Counted from the stretch's first letter, positions 1 through 8,953 are shown. The stretch is DNA of 26,400 nt from Candidatus Baldrarchaeota archaeon (GCA_030587435.1 JAUQZC010000154.1:1-26400), one strand, 5' to 3'. Notes: a model not told the origin generated them from the letters alone. Made by a program: numbers and translations.

Positions 1-195
1 TGATACCTTCATCGCCCACTTATATACTAATCTCAATATTGTCGGCTAAACACACCACCCCTTTATCCCGAAAACAAAAAAAGCTACATTTCATGCAAAC
101 ATAACATCGTTAAGAATCAGAAATATTAACCCCATACAGAAATAGACATAAAATTGAAAAACACCAGCAGAAAAAAGATTTTTTCAATAAATTAA
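1..195. other. gene-free edge region with a minus-strand TATA-like element
   Basis: No coding region is supportable here. On the minus strand there is a TATA-like AGTATATAAG at 28-19, which would drive something beginning just outside the left edge. The rest is A+T-rich sequence downstream of tRNA-Ile, including the U-run listed separately. The promoter reading is inference from sequence alone. Confidence 0.3.
171..176 (-). terminator. U-run downstream of tRNA-Ile
   Basis: Six A residues on the plus strand give UUUUUU in the tRNA-Ile transcript about 20 nt after the CCA end, preceded by another A/U-rich tract. Archaeal RNA polymerase commonly terminates at such U-runs, so this is a plausible terminator for the tRNA transcript. 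No hairpin is needed and none is evident. Confidence 0.4.
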
Positions 196-323
196 TGGTG
201 GGCCCGGAGGGATTTGAACCCTCGACCTCCCGCTTTCTGCTCACAGAATTTGTGATTATCAGGCGGGTGCTTTGATTTTTCAGGCTCTTGACCCGAGATC
301 TAACCAGACTGAGCTACGGGCCC
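196..323 (-). tRNA. tRNA-Ile(GAU) with two introns, CCA encoded
   Basis: The minus strand gives a complete isoleucine tRNA once two introns are removed. The acceptor GGGCCCG (323-317) pairs with 206-200, CCA is encoded at 198-196, and the T-arm is GAGGG-TTCAAAT-CCCTC. The anticodon GAU lies at 260-258 in a 7-nt loop closed by CCCGC/GCGGG. The first intron, about 28 nt (299-272), interrupts the D-stem; only its removal restores GCTC/GAGC, and GGTT/AATC can pair between 3-nt bulges AGA and AAA cut after their second base. The second, 22 nt (256-235), is at the canonical 37/38 site with a clear bulge-helix-bulge: 5-bp hairpin TCACA/TGTGA, short central helix, bulges TAA and AAA. The mature sequence matches the usual archaeal tRNA-Ile(GAU) pattern. 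Exact cut sites are inferred from structure. Confidence 0.93.
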
Positions 324-542
324 ATTTAGATCATATTGTATGTTGTGATGTTAGGGTATTTTTGTTTTTTGGTAGGTATGGCTATCTAATATTCTTTTGT
401 GTAATCTTTTTAAACTTCACTCCAAACGGGTATGGGCTTAAAAATGATTCAAAACTGTAGGCAATGGTTTGTTAGAATTAGGAACTTTAAACAGTGAAAT
501 ATTATGTGAACGCGATTAAGGGCGAGGAGGGATTTTTGTTGT

Positions 543-619
<77 letters not shown>

Positions 620-734
620 CTGCTACTTAGTTGTGTAGGTTGTTTGTTTTTTAATTTTTTCTCTAGACTACTGAGAGTTGATTGCTGTTATGTTTGTGAT
701 AGAAAGCATGGTAGGTCGGTGTGGTGGTATTGTT

Positions 735-1874
735 TTATGGTATTATTTCTGTTGTGTTGTTGTATGGTGGGTAGTTGAATTCTTCTTGGTTTATGATTCC
801 CTTTTTTATTAGTTTTTTTATTGTTGGTTTTGTTTTTTCTAGTTGGTGTATTAGGTGTTTTGTTATGTTGCATATTTTTTTGAAGCCTTGGATTCCCCAT
901 AGCTTTGTTTTGTTTGCGAATAGGCATCTTCCTCCGCATATTGAATATATGTCACATGTTAGGCATGGTTCTTCGATGGTGACTTTGTATGGGAGGTCTT
1001 TTGGTTTTGAGTTCCATATGTCTCCGACGTTGTTCCATTCGAATTCTGGAGCGATTGGGCATGCTATTATTCTTCCCGATGTTGTTATTGTAAATGCGTT
1101 TATGCCGGCGCCGCATCTTAATTCTGTTTCCTCGTTGTTTAACAGTGTTTTCATGATTCCTATGAATGGTACAATTCCTAAGACTTTTCCTTCTTTCTCC
1201 ATTTTTTGGATCCAGTATTTGATTAGCTTGGCGATTCCTTCGTTGTATTTTTTCGCCCATTCGTCGAAGTTTTTGTATCTTTGGTATGGCGGTGAATCCC
1301 ATTGTACGTCTAGTTGCCAGTGTACATGGTTAAATTTTGGGTTTTTTAGTTCGATGAGATGTTTTACATCCTTATATATGGTTGTTTTCTCGGAAGCTGC
1401 CATTCTTGCTATTAGATCTCCTTTATATTCTCTTTCTTGTATGGTTTTTACGTTTTTAATTATTGAATCGTATGTGTTTTTGCCTCGATAGTACTCTGTT
1501 GTTTCTTTTCTTCCATCTATTGATACTAGGATTGTGTCAAGTTTGTGTAGATATTTTGGTTTTAACTTGTGCAGGAAAGTTCCGTTGGTTTGGAGTACGT
1601 AGTGTTTCGCTGGTATTTGATCTATTATTTTTTCCATTAGGGATATTTTTAGGAGGGGTTCTCCGCCGTAGAAGGCTATTATTGGTTCTGGATCTTTTTG
1701 TATGAAGTTTTTTAGGGTTTTTATGTTGTATGTCGGTTCTATGGGTTCTATGTCGGGGTTTGGCTGGTTTCCACAATATTTACATGTTAAGTTGCATTTC
1801 TGTGTGAGAATTATGAAATATAGCATGGGACACGCCCATTCGTAAAATGGATAGATAGGTAGTTGTTTTTTCAA
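735..1874 (-). CDS. radical SAM protein, probable peptide-modifying type with C-terminal cysteine-rich (SPASM-like) region
   Basis: This 379-residue protein has the radical SAM cluster motif C27-x3-C31-x2-C34 and a GGEP motif at 70-73 for SAM binding. After the barrel come further cysteines at about 254, 272, 304, 307, 313, 317 and 335 (segment CLTCDIYSICGGRC), the arrangement of SPASM/twitch domains that hold auxiliary Fe-S clusters in peptide- or protein-modifying enzymes. It resembles an archaeal family of presumed peptide-modifying radical SAM enzymes (the AF0577-like group); its substrate is unknown. The start at 1874 lies 9 nt after the valS stop, suggesting co-transcription. The in-frame ATG at 1826 (MLYFIILTQKC) is an alternative because relatives often begin just before the motif; neither has a clear Shine-Dalgarno. 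Codons end mostly in A or C. No precursor-like small ORF was found nearby. Confidence 0.85.
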   Translation of the reverse strand: MKKQLPIYPFYEWACPMLYFIILTQKCNLTCKYCGNQPNPDIEPIEPTYNIKTLKNFIQKDPEPIIAFYGGEPLLKISLMEKIIDQIPAKHYVLQTNGTFLHKLKPKYLHKLDTILVSIDGRKETTEYYRGKNTYDSIIKNVKTIQEREYKGDLIARMAASEKTTIYKDVKHLIELKNPKFNHVHWQLDVQWDSPPYQRYKNFDEWAKKYNEGIAKLIKYWIQKMEKEGKVLGIVPFIGIMKTLLNNEETELRCGAGINAFTITTSGRIIACPIAPEFEWNNVGDIWNSKPKDLPYKVTIEEPCLTCDIYSICGGRCLFANKTKLWGIQGFKKICNITKHLIHQLEKTKPTIKKLIKKGIINQEEFNYPPYNNTTEIIP

Positions 1875-1883
1875 AATAGATGG

Positions 1884-4340
1884 TTATAGTTTTAGGTATA
1901 TGACTTGGGTTTTTGTTTTTGTGACAGTTACTGTTATTCTTTGTAGTTTTTGAGGTTCTTTTGGTGTTCCGTAGTTGAGGTTTTGTATTTGATGCATTTC
2001 TTTTAGATCTTTTTCTAGGGGTTTTAGTTCTTCTGGTATCCATACTTCTGATATGGGTGTTCTTAGTGCTTTTCCATGGTCTTTTTTGTATTTCCATATG
2101 GCGCTGTTTACTGCCATTAGGGTCTGGGTTATTTCTGTGAGTGGTGTTTTCCACTCTGGGTTTGGCTGTGGGAATTTTTCTAGGTGGATGCTTTTGTTTG
2201 GTGAGTAGAGTTCTCTGTAGATTTTTTCTGTTATGAAGGGTGTTATTGGAGCTAACAGTTTTAAGATTGTTTTAAGTACTGTGTGAAGTGTGTACCATGC
2301 TGCTTGCTGTTCTTCTTCTGTGAATTTTCCTTCTCTATTGTATGCTCTGGATTTTACAAGTTCTATGTAGTGGGATGCAAATATTTCCCATGTGAAGCTT
2401 CTGACTTTTGTCGCTGGTATTTGGAAGTCTAGTTTCTCGTATCCTTCTTTTGCTTCTTCTATTAGTTTGTTTAATTCTCCTAGTATCCATTGGTCGGTTG
2501 CGGTTAGTTTAACTTGGTTTTGTGGTTCTGGGAAGGCTGATACGAATCTGGCTATGTTCCAAAGCTTTACCAAGAATTTGTACGCTCCACTTACCCTTTG
2601 CTCGGAGAATCTTATGTCTGATCCTAGTCCCGCTTCCATGCTTCCCCAAAGTCTTATTGCGTCGGCTCCATATTTTTTGAGTAATGGTTCTGGCATTACT
2701 ATGTTTCCTTTTGATTTTGACATTGCTTCACCTTTTTCGTCTACTACCATACCGCTTATCCATATTTCACGGAAGGCTGGTGCTTTTAATAGTTGGTATG
2801 TTCTTAGTATGGAGTAGTATAGCCATGTTCTTACTATGTCTTTTCCTTGCGGCCTAATTGAACACGGAAAAACTTTTTTGAAGAATTCTGGATTCTTTTT
2901 ATATTTTAGTATTACGAGCTGTGAAATGCTTGAGTCGAACCATGTGTCGAAGGTTCTAGTCTCTCCTTTGAATCCTTTTGTAGATCCGCAGTGGGGGCAT
3001 TTATCAATAGGCGGGTCTTCTCTCCATGGTTGATAGTATTTTCCTGGTGGTGGTGTGATGGGTTTTCCACATTCTTTGCAGTACCAAAGTGGGATTTCTG
3101 TGCCATAGTATCTTCTTCTGCTTATCGGCCAATCTGTTGTTACCGAGTTAATCCAATTTATGAGCAGTTGCTTGTTGTACGGCGGGTAAAACTTTATTTC
3201 ATCTATTATTTTTAGTAAGTCTTCAAGAAATTCCACTTGTTTGAGGTAGTATTCTGGCATTGCCACGAATTCTATTGGGTTTTTGGATCTCCAGCAAATT
3301 GGGGTTCGGTGCACTATTTTTTCTTGTTTAATTAATAGTCTTTGTTCTTTTAGATCTTTGATTACCTGTTCTCTAGCTTCATATACCGTCAGCCCGGCAT
3401 ATTTCCCGGCAGCTTCTGTCATTCTGCCTTTAGGATTAATCGCTATTGTTGGTTTTAATTTTAGTTCTCTGAACAATCTTACGTCTCCGTAGTCTCCATA
3501 GGAACATATCATCACTACGCCTGTTCCAAATTCTGGATTTGCTTCTTTGTGTGGAATTATAGGCACCTCTTTACCATAAAGTGGAACAATTGCAGTTTTG
3601 CCGTGTAAATGTTTATATCTGTCGTCGTCTGGATGAACTATTACGCATCCGCAAGCACAGAGAAGTTCTGGGCGAGTTGTTGCGATTATAAGGTCTTCCC
3701 CCGTTTCTTTTACTTTAAACTTTACATAGTTTAGATAGGTTTCCTCTTCTCTATACTCTACTTCTGCGTCAGCGATTGTTGTGTGGCATACGGGACACCA
3801 GTTATTTGGCCTATTGTCTTCGTAGACCAGCCCTTTTTTCCATAGTTCTATGAAGGTTTCTTGTGTTATTTTACGGTATTCTGGGCTGTCAGTTCTGTAG
3901 ATGTCCTCTGGTTTGAAGGAATTGCAGCTTAGTCCAAGTCTTTTTGCTAGTGATACGATTTCTCCTTCATATTTGTCCAATAGTTCTTTGCAAAGTTTTA
4001 TGAATTCTTCTCGCGGTGTTTCGACCATTTTTATGTTGTATTTTTTTTCTACTTGTACTTCTATTGGTAAGCCATTCCTGTCTACGCCGAAGGGGAAGAG
4101 AACTTCGTAGCCTTGCATTCTCCTGTAACGGGCAATCATATCTATCTGGCTATAATGTACTGCTCCACCTATATGCCATTTCCCTGAAGCATAAGGAGGG
4201 GGGGTATCAACAGAGTATATCGGCTTTTCTGTTTTTTCATTGAATTTGTATGTTTGTTCTTTTTCCCAGAGTTTAATGATTTCTTCCTCTACTTCTGGTT
4301 TCCAACGTTTTTCTTTTAATCTCGGCTCTAAGAGGCTCAT
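1884..4340 (-). CDS. valS: valyl-tRNA synthetase
   Basis: A class I aminoacyl-tRNA synthetase of 818 residues that charges tRNA-Val. The N-terminal VDTPPPY-ASGK-WHIGG (45-59) carries the HIGH-type signature, and GVDRNGLPIEV (85-95) matches the archaeal ValRS nucleotide-binding region. The editing (CP1) domain begins around TTRPELL (221-227). Two zinc-ribbon-like knuckles are visible (WCPVC 181-185; CKEC 421-424 with CPHC 448-451). The KMSKS loop is AMSKSKGN (539-546), followed by a helical anticodon-binding domain (ITPFITEKIY). Length and motif order fit archaeal ValRS rather than IleRS. GGTGA sits about 7 nt before the ATG. Upstream T/A-rich boxes on the minus strand (near 4362-4371 and 4409-4420) are promoter candidates. 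Like the radical SAM gene behind it, its coding strand is poor in G and T at third positions. Confidence 0.96.
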   Translation of the reverse strand: MSLLEPRLKEKRWKPEVEEEIIKLWEKEQTYKFNEKTEKPIYSVDTPPPYASGKWHIGGAVHYSQIDMIARYRRMQGYEVLFPFGVDRNGLPIEVQVEKKYNIKMVETPREEFIKLCKELLDKYEGEIVSLAKRLGLSCNSFKPEDIYRTDSPEYRKITQETFIELWKKGLVYEDNRPNNWCPVCHTTIADAEVEYREEETYLNYVKFKVKETGEDLIIATTRPELLCACGCVIVHPDDDRYKHLHGKTAIVPLYGKEVPIIPHKEANPEFGTGVVMICSYGDYGDVRLFRELKLKPTIAINPKGRMTEAAGKYAGLTVYEAREQVIKDLKEQRLLIKQEKIVHRTPICWRSKNPIEFVAMPEYYLKQVEFLEDLLKIIDEIKFYPPYNKQLLINWINSVTTDWPISRRRYYGTEIPLWYCKECGKPITPPPGKYYQPWREDPPIDKCPHCGSTKGFKGETRTFDTWFDSSISQLVILKYKKNPEFFKKVFPCSIRPQGKDIVRTWLYYSILRTYQLLKAPAFREIWISGMVVDEKGEAMSKSKGNIVMPEPLLKKYGADAIRLWGSMEAGLGSDIRFSEQRVSGAYKFLVKLWNIARFVSAFPEPQNQVKLTATDQWILGELNKLIEEAKEGYEKLDFQIPATKVRSFTWEIFASHYIELVKSRAYNREGKFTEEEQQAAWYTLHTVLKTILKLLAPITPFITEKIYRELYSPNKSIHLEKFPQPNPEWKTPLTEITQTLMAVNSAIWKYKKDHGKALRTPISEVWIPEELKPLEKDLKEMHQIQNLNYGTPKEPQKLQRITVTVTKTKTQVIYLKL

Positions 4341-4626
4341 ACATACTCACCAATGGCTTTTTGAAAATTTAATAAAACAAATTCTGATTTTTGAATGTAA
4401 AATCCAAAACGACTATATAGGAAACTTGGAAATTGAAGTATGAATGATAGTGAAAAGATCAATCTATGGGGAGACTTTAGAGCACCTCCAATCCACCATG
4501 TTAACCTCCACAACACACTAGGATAACCCCTTTTGCATCACATTAATTAAATTTTTCGCGGTAAATTTAAGTTAATTGGTAACTCTTCTTGACAATAAAT
4601 ATTTAGCATTAAAACGAGGGATGAGA

Positions 4627-5310
4627 ATGAGGATCGTAATCAAGGTAGGAGGATCACTGCTTCAAGATAATGGTGAGATTAATGTTGATAGAATTTCCAA
4701 GTACGCTGAGATCATTAAAAAGCTGAGAGAAGAAGGACATAGCTTAGCGGTTGTTGTTGGAGGGGGAAATATTGCTAGAAAGTATATAGGCGCCATGAGA
4801 AAACTGAGTGCGCCAGATGCAATATGTGACTTAGTGGGCATAAAAGTAGCTAAGCTGAATGCCTACCTTTTAATTTCAGCAATAAAGGAAAACGTTTATC
4901 CTAAAGTTCCAGACACTCTTGAGGAGGCTGTCTCAATGTTTTCGATGGGGAAAATTGTTGTTATGGGAGGACTACAGCCAGGTCAATCCACTAATGCTGT
5001 AGCGGTGTTGCTTGCCGAGGCGATAGGAGCAAATGTCCTCATAAATGCAACAACCGTAGATGGTGTTTATACAGCTCCACCAGGAACTCCTGGAGCTAAA
5101 AAACTTGAAGAAGTAACGACAGATCGACTAATGGAAATTGTGCGGAGAACTTCGATGTTTAAAGCTGGGGAGTACAGGCTTTTTGATCCTCTAGCTATCC
5201 TTATAGCACGTAGGGCAAGATTGGTAGTAAAAATAGTCGATGGCCAAGATCCGCAAAACATTCTAAAAGCAGTAAGAGGAGGAAAAATAGGGACAACCAT
5301 AGTTCCATAG
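4627..5310 (+). CDS. pyrH: UMP (uridylate) kinase, archaeal type
   Basis: This enzyme phosphorylates UMP to UDP in pyrimidine nucleotide synthesis. The 227-residue product starts MRIVIKVGGSLL, an amino-acid-kinase fold glycine loop, followed by VVVGGGNIARKYI, the substrate-pocket segment INATTVDGVYTAPPG and a C-terminal GTTIVP. Length (about 225) fits the short archaeal form. I chose the ATG at 4627 because GAGGG at 4616-4620 lies 6 nt upstream; the ATG at 4621 abuts that motif and a TTG at 4576 adds residues not expected in the family. The gene stands alone, divergent from valS and convergent with the permease; no promoter can be named with confidence. Confidence 0.95.
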   Translation: MRIVIKVGGSLLQDNGEINVDRISKYAEIIKKLREEGHSLAVVVGGGNIARKYIGAMRKLSAPDAICDLVGIKVAKLNAYLLISAIKENVYPKVPDTLEEAVSMFSMGKIVVMGGLQPGQSTNAVAVLLAEAIGANVLINATTVDGVYTAPPGTPGAKKLEEVTTDRLMEIVRRTSMFKAGEYRLFDPLAILIARRARLVVKIVDGQDPQNILKAVRGGKIGTTIVP

Positions 5311-5415
5311 GTTACCATGAATATACATGATTAACAGAACTAGTCAAATAACAGGGTAATTTGTGATAACTTTAAAATTGGTGCAAAAACTTAGACTTCT
5401 TGAAACTTTTAACGA

Positions 5416-5452
5416 TTTAGCTTTTAACTGTCCACCACGCAACTAAGCTAAA
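5416..5452. repeat. 8-bp inverted repeat between convergent pyrH and permease genes
   Basis: TTTAGCTT (5416-5423) and AAGCTAAA (5445-5452) are perfect complements around a 21-nt loop. The element sits between two convergent genes, where a transcript hairpin could protect both 3' ends. Function is inference. Confidence 0.35.
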
Positions 5453-5464
5453 ATTAGAATCAAT

Positions 5465-5471
5465 AAAAAAA
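5465..5471 (-). terminator. U7 run behind the permease gene
   Basis: Seven A residues on the plus strand produce UUUUUUU on the minus-strand transcript about 20 nt after the permease stop codon. This is a typical archaeal intrinsic termination signal. Confidence 0.5.
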
Positions 5472-5492
5472 GAGTTATATTATTTGTGGGTT

Positions 5493-7109
5493 TTATGCAG
5501 GAGGTATTTCCTGGTAGATAGTTCTTGGATCAATGCCTCTTTTCTGGTTGTAAACCCAGTATGCTACGAAGATGAAGAGACCGAAGCCCATCCAAACCAT
5601 GTATGTCGCAATAGTTGTTGGATCTAAAGCTAGACAAGCAAACCAGAAGATGTAGTTCCACCACGTGAAGGCTATGAGTCCGAGTATTGTAATCAAGGGG
5701 ATACCTGCAACAGTGAGTCTGAGACCCTTCTCCCATATCTCGGGTCTCTTATATGGCAATATCGTTGCAGCCATTGCATCGAATAGATATCTCCAAATTG
5801 CAAGCACAGTGGTTCCTACCATCGCTAGGAACCAGCTGTAGGCATTTGCAACTACACCTATAATTCCTATTATTCCTGTGATGGTTATGGCCCAGTGTGG
5901 TGAATGCCATCTCTCATTAACTGCAGCTATGAACTCTGGGAAGAATCTGTCAAAGCTCCAAGCGAATATTGACCTGCTTGTAACCATCAGGAATGCTGGA
6001 ATGTCATTCATGAGCCAAATAGCACCAGTTAGAACCAGGATTACCATAATAGCAGTGTTTGGATAAGCTAGCACAGCTGCAAAGAATGGAAGTATACCTA
6101 GCGTTGGAAGACCAGATGGTAATCCTTCAACTGCTAGGAGGGAAACGAGGTCGTCGTGTGCATATTTCCAACAGTAATTGAAGGCTGTTATGAAATCTCC
6201 ATATGAGCTCCAACAGAGCCCACTAAGTACAACGTAGTAGACCATTATGAAGATTGAGCCAAGAGCCATGGAGATCATTAAGCTTCTGCTTGGATCCTTG
6301 ACTTCACTTCCAAAGAAGGATGAACATGTGAATCCTATGTAGGCCCATGTCGCTGGGGTTGCCATTCCCATAGTGGCAGCCCAACTTGCCCCTCTATGGT
6401 ATTTCTCCGGATCCATACCATTTTCAACTGCTAGATCCCAGATTTTATCCCATGTACCTGTTCCGAATATTGCATCAAATTTTGTCTTGGCTAAGATAGG
6501 TGCGTTTGCTGCTCCCCATGCGAAGTAGCCTATTGTTAGGACCCCAGTTACTAGTGGAATTATTACGATGATGTTCATAGCGTAGGCTAATGCCCTTGTT
6601 CCAAATAGAGCTATAAGACAGAATATGATGACCAGTAGGGATCCTACAACTATCTGCCCCCAGAAACTTGCCATCCAGGCACCGGCTTCCATTGCCCATG
6701 CCACTTTAGCCATTCTACCATATATCCATAGACTTACTCCGTAGAATTGACTATCAAATGCTCCAATGATTCCAAAGGAAATAGCTTCTGTGAACCAGAA
6801 TGCCCATGAAGCCATAAAACCTATTAGTGGATCCATGGCTCTTGTAATGTAGATGTAGTCTCCTCCTGCTCTTGGCATCATTATCGCCATTAAGGCAAAA
6901 CATATTGCAAGAAGTACACTGGGGACTCCTGCCACAACGAATGCTAAGGGTACATCGCATCCGGGATAATATACGGCATCCATTGTTGAGTGCCAATTGA
7001 TTCCGCCGCCTATAACGTGTCCAAGAACCATTGTGAGTGCAGAGAACCATCCTATTTCTCTGACTAAGCCGGAAGCTCTTCTTACGAAGACAACTCCCTC
7101 TTCACCCAT
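5493..7109 (-). CDS. APC-family amino acid permease
   Basis: A 538-residue integral membrane protein with about 12 hydrophobic segments. The first helix carries GHVIGGGI, the unwound glycine-rich substrate motif of the amino acid-polyamine-organocation superfamily, and PRAGGDYIYITRA follows helix 2, another APC hallmark. A polar loop of about 40 residues lies in the middle (region of FGTGTWDKIWDL). It should be a secondary transporter of amino acids or related amines; the substrate cannot be read from sequence. A GTG at 7118 lies inside the ribosome-binding motif GGGTGGAG, so the ATG at 7109 is the better start. It stands alone with its own TATA box near 7185 and a U-run after the stop, so it is probably monocistronic. 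Confidence 0.88.
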   Translation of the reverse strand: MGEEGVVFVRRASGLVREIGWFSALTMVLGHVIGGGINWHSTMDAVYYPGCDVPLAFVVAGVPSVLLAICFALMAIMMPRAGGDYIYITRAMDPLIGFMASWAFWFTEAISFGIIGAFDSQFYGVSLWIYGRMAKVAWAMEAGAWMASFWGQIVVGSLLVIIFCLIALFGTRALAYAMNIIVIIPLVTGVLTIGYFAWGAANAPILAKTKFDAIFGTGTWDKIWDLAVENGMDPEKYHRGASWAATMGMATPATWAYIGFTCSSFFGSEVKDPSRSLMISMALGSIFIMVYYVVLSGLCWSSYGDFITAFNYCWKYAHDDLVSLLAVEGLPSGLPTLGILPFFAAVLAYPNTAIMVILVLTGAIWLMNDIPAFLMVTSRSIFAWSFDRFFPEFIAAVNERWHSPHWAITITGIIGIIGVVANAYSWFLAMVGTTVLAIWRYLFDAMAATILPYKRPEIWEKGLRLTVAGIPLITILGLIAFTWWNYIFWFACLALDPTTIATYMVWMGFGLFIFVAYWVYNQKRGIDPRTIYQEIPPA

Positions 7110-7180
7110 ACTCTCCACCCTTTCTTATTAAGTAATTAGTTTTGTTTTATTTCTTCTGTTAAACTTTTATGTGTTTGCGT

Positions 7181-7190
7181 TATATATAAG
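7181..7190 (-). promoter_or_regulatory. TATA box of the permease gene
   Basis: On the minus strand the sequence reads CGAAAAAA-CTTATATATA, an A-rich BRE-like stretch followed by a strong TATA box. Transcription would start about 25 nt downstream, near 7160, leaving an untranslated leader of roughly 50 nt before the ATG at 7109. This is one of the clearest promoters in the window. Confidence 0.65.
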
Positions 7191-7341
7191 TTTTTTCGTT
7201 TAATGTAATGGTACAAGAAAGTTGTAGTAGTATAATTTACTTTGAACTTGTTTAACTTGGTAAACACTCTTCTTGATTTGTATGTTGTTCATAACCTTTA
7301 TTTGGATGAAATAGGTAGCTTTAATATAAGGGGAGATAGAA

Positions 7342-7989
7342 GTGTCCAGGAAGAAAACAGAGAAAAAGATCAGGGGTAAATTATTTTACCTCACTCAGGC
7401 GATTTCTTGGCTGGATGATGTTAGAAGAGGCTTATATACTGGTCCTGAGAAGATAGATAAGGCTCTTTTGAGATCTGATCTACCTCAGGTTAGGAGTATT
7501 TGGAAGAAGGCGAAAAAGGAGCTTAGAATATTAACTAGAAATTTTGCTATGGAAAAGAAAATTAGGAAATACGTAGTTGCTGGGACATTTTTAAGGGCTA
7601 CGGCAGTTTTGTCACTCGGTATTTTTGGTTTATTGTATGTGAACGCCGCTATGAATCCTCAGAAAATGATGTGGCTAGTGAGTTTCATTAAAAATCCGAT
7701 TTCAATTGTCTTGTTTATAATTATAATACCTAACACCTTTATGATAATAGATTATTTTGCAAGACAAAATCTAAAAGAAAAGATGATTGAAATAGGTATA
7801 CAGGAAAAGAGAAGGTTGAAGGAAGTTATCAATCAATTATTGGAAGTTTTGGTGAAGGAGGCGAAAAAAGGGAAAGTTGAGGCGAAAAAGTTAAAGTTCA
7901 GACTCTTCTTCAATGACTATGAGCATATTGAAATCTTGAAAAAACCTGGTCGGCTTAGAAAAACCTACGAGGTTATACCCAAACTTTAA
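7342..7989 (+). CDS. unrecognised membrane protein with two transmembrane helices
   Basis: I do not recognise this 215-residue protein. A basic N-terminal region (about 1-75, many K/R, a predicted helical stretch DKALLRSDLPQVRSIWKKAKKEL) precedes two hydrophobic helices at about 78-101 and 117-139. A charged, probably coiled-coil C-terminal domain follows (LKEKMIEIGIQEKRRLKEVINQ region) with a basic tail. The basic flanks and short hairpin suggest both ends are cytoplasmic. The GTG start has an excellent ribosome-binding site, AGGGGAGAT at 7329-7337. It is divergent from the permease and followed by a T-rich tract (7990-8000) that may end transcription. No neighbour suggests a function. Confidence 0.75.
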   Translation: MSRKKTEKKIRGKLFYLTQAISWLDDVRRGLYTGPEKIDKALLRSDLPQVRSIWKKAKKELRILTRNFAMEKKIRKYVVAGTFLRATAVLSLGIFGLLYVNAAMNPQKMMWLVSFIKNPISIVLFIIIIPNTFMIIDYFARQNLKEKMIEIGIQEKRRLKEVINQLLEVLVKEAKKGKVEAKKLKFRLFFNDYEHIEILKKPGRLRKTYEVIPKL

Positions 7990-8105
7990 TTTTGCTTTTT
8001 CACATAAAAACTGCTATAAGATCTCTAAACATGATAGAAATAAAAATTAAAGCAGTTATGATGTCATATTCTGATTTCTAAATGAGATTTTAGAGTGAGT
8101 ATTGT

Positions 8106-8945
8106 TTACCTTATTACTTCTTCAACCGGTCTATACCAGATTTTCTTTGTTCCCTTTTTAGCTCTTTTTTGCCATGCTTTAGTTTTTGGCTCTTCCTCTA
8201 TCATTTTAAGCAGTTGATCCACTCTTTCAACTACAGTTCCATATTCTTCCTCTGTTATTTTATTCTCGTTACGGAATTTCTCCGCAAAGCTTTTAACCTT
8301 GTTTAGGTTGTTTGTTGCATCATACCAGAATCCCCAGTCATTTGCAAGTACTTCTGCAATATATTTTCCATTTATAGCTTCCTTTTTCTCTTCTTTTTCC
8401 ACTGGGTGTCCCAGAAATAGAACTATTAAGTCTATTATGTCTTTAAGGTTTATGTCATGGATTTGCGTTTTTTCTAATACAATATCTGCAAGAGTTATTG
8501 TTGGGTAATCTAGTTCTAATCTTCCTTTTTGAGGGGCTTCTCCAAAGTCGACGTCATGGCTGAATTCAAGTTTACTGAAGAAGATGTCAACATAATAGGC
8601 TCCTTTGGGGTGATAAAATATGTATCGTTTTCCTCCGAAAAGAGTGTTGATACGTCTATCTGGAATAAATTTTAAGTCCTTTTCAAAGAATTCTTTTACC
8701 TTTTTTCTCTGTTTTTTGTATGCTATGAGATCAAGATCTGTAAATGTTGGGCCTTTTTCACCTAATCTTCCTAAACTTTTATGAAGTTCCAGACACCTTG
8801 GTGTATGTTCGCTGTGAATGTGTATTGCTAGTGCGCCAAGTATTCTAAGTATGATGCCTTTTTCTTGAGCTTTATCTATTATTGTTTTTGCTTCATTAAT
8901 AAACTCTTCATCTGACATTTTGACGCCTTTAACTTCTGTTGACAC
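8106..8945 (-). CDS. nucleotidyltransferase-fold protein
   Basis: The N-terminal half shows the polymerase-beta-type nucleotidyltransferase signature in order: a helix with G-A-L-A (about 37-40), the metal-binding pair T-D-L-D-L (D70 and D72), and a third acidic residue in YYVDIFF (D120). All three catalytic acids are therefore present. The C-terminal half is charged and helical, with no domain I can name. Such proteins transfer NMP groups to RNA, protein or small molecules; the target is unknown. I place the start at GTG 8945 because GGGGTGA lies 8 nt upstream; GTG 8957 sits inside that motif and ATG 8918 is also possible. The ribosome-binding motif contains the TGA stop of the upstream phosphoesterase gene, so the two are tightly coupled. 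Confidence 0.75.
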   Translation of the reverse strand: MSTEVKGVKMSDEEFINEAKTIIDKAQEKGIILRILGALAIHIHSEHTPRCLELHKSLGRLGEKGPTFTDLDLIAYKKQRKKVKEFFEKDLKFIPDRRINTLFGGKRYIFYHPKGAYYVDIFFSKLEFSHDVDFGEAPQKGRLELDYPTITLADIVLEKTQIHDINLKDIIDLIVLFLGHPVEKEEKKEAINGKYIAEVLANDWGFWYDATNNLNKVKSFAEKFRNENKITEEEYGTVVERVDQLLKMIEEEPKTKAWQKRAKKGTKKIWYRPVEEVIR

Positions 8946-8953
8946 CGCTAGAT

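Noticed and set aside
775..1491. Long open frame (238 codons) on the plus strand opposite the radical SAM gene
   Set aside because: It is antisense to a gene with clear Fe-S and SPASM-like motifs; its Phe/Ser-rich product is an artefact of the G+T-rich strand.
8054..8073. Possible C/D-box small RNA (ATGATGT followed by CTGA)
   Set aside because: The two boxes are too close for a guide and no second box pair follows.
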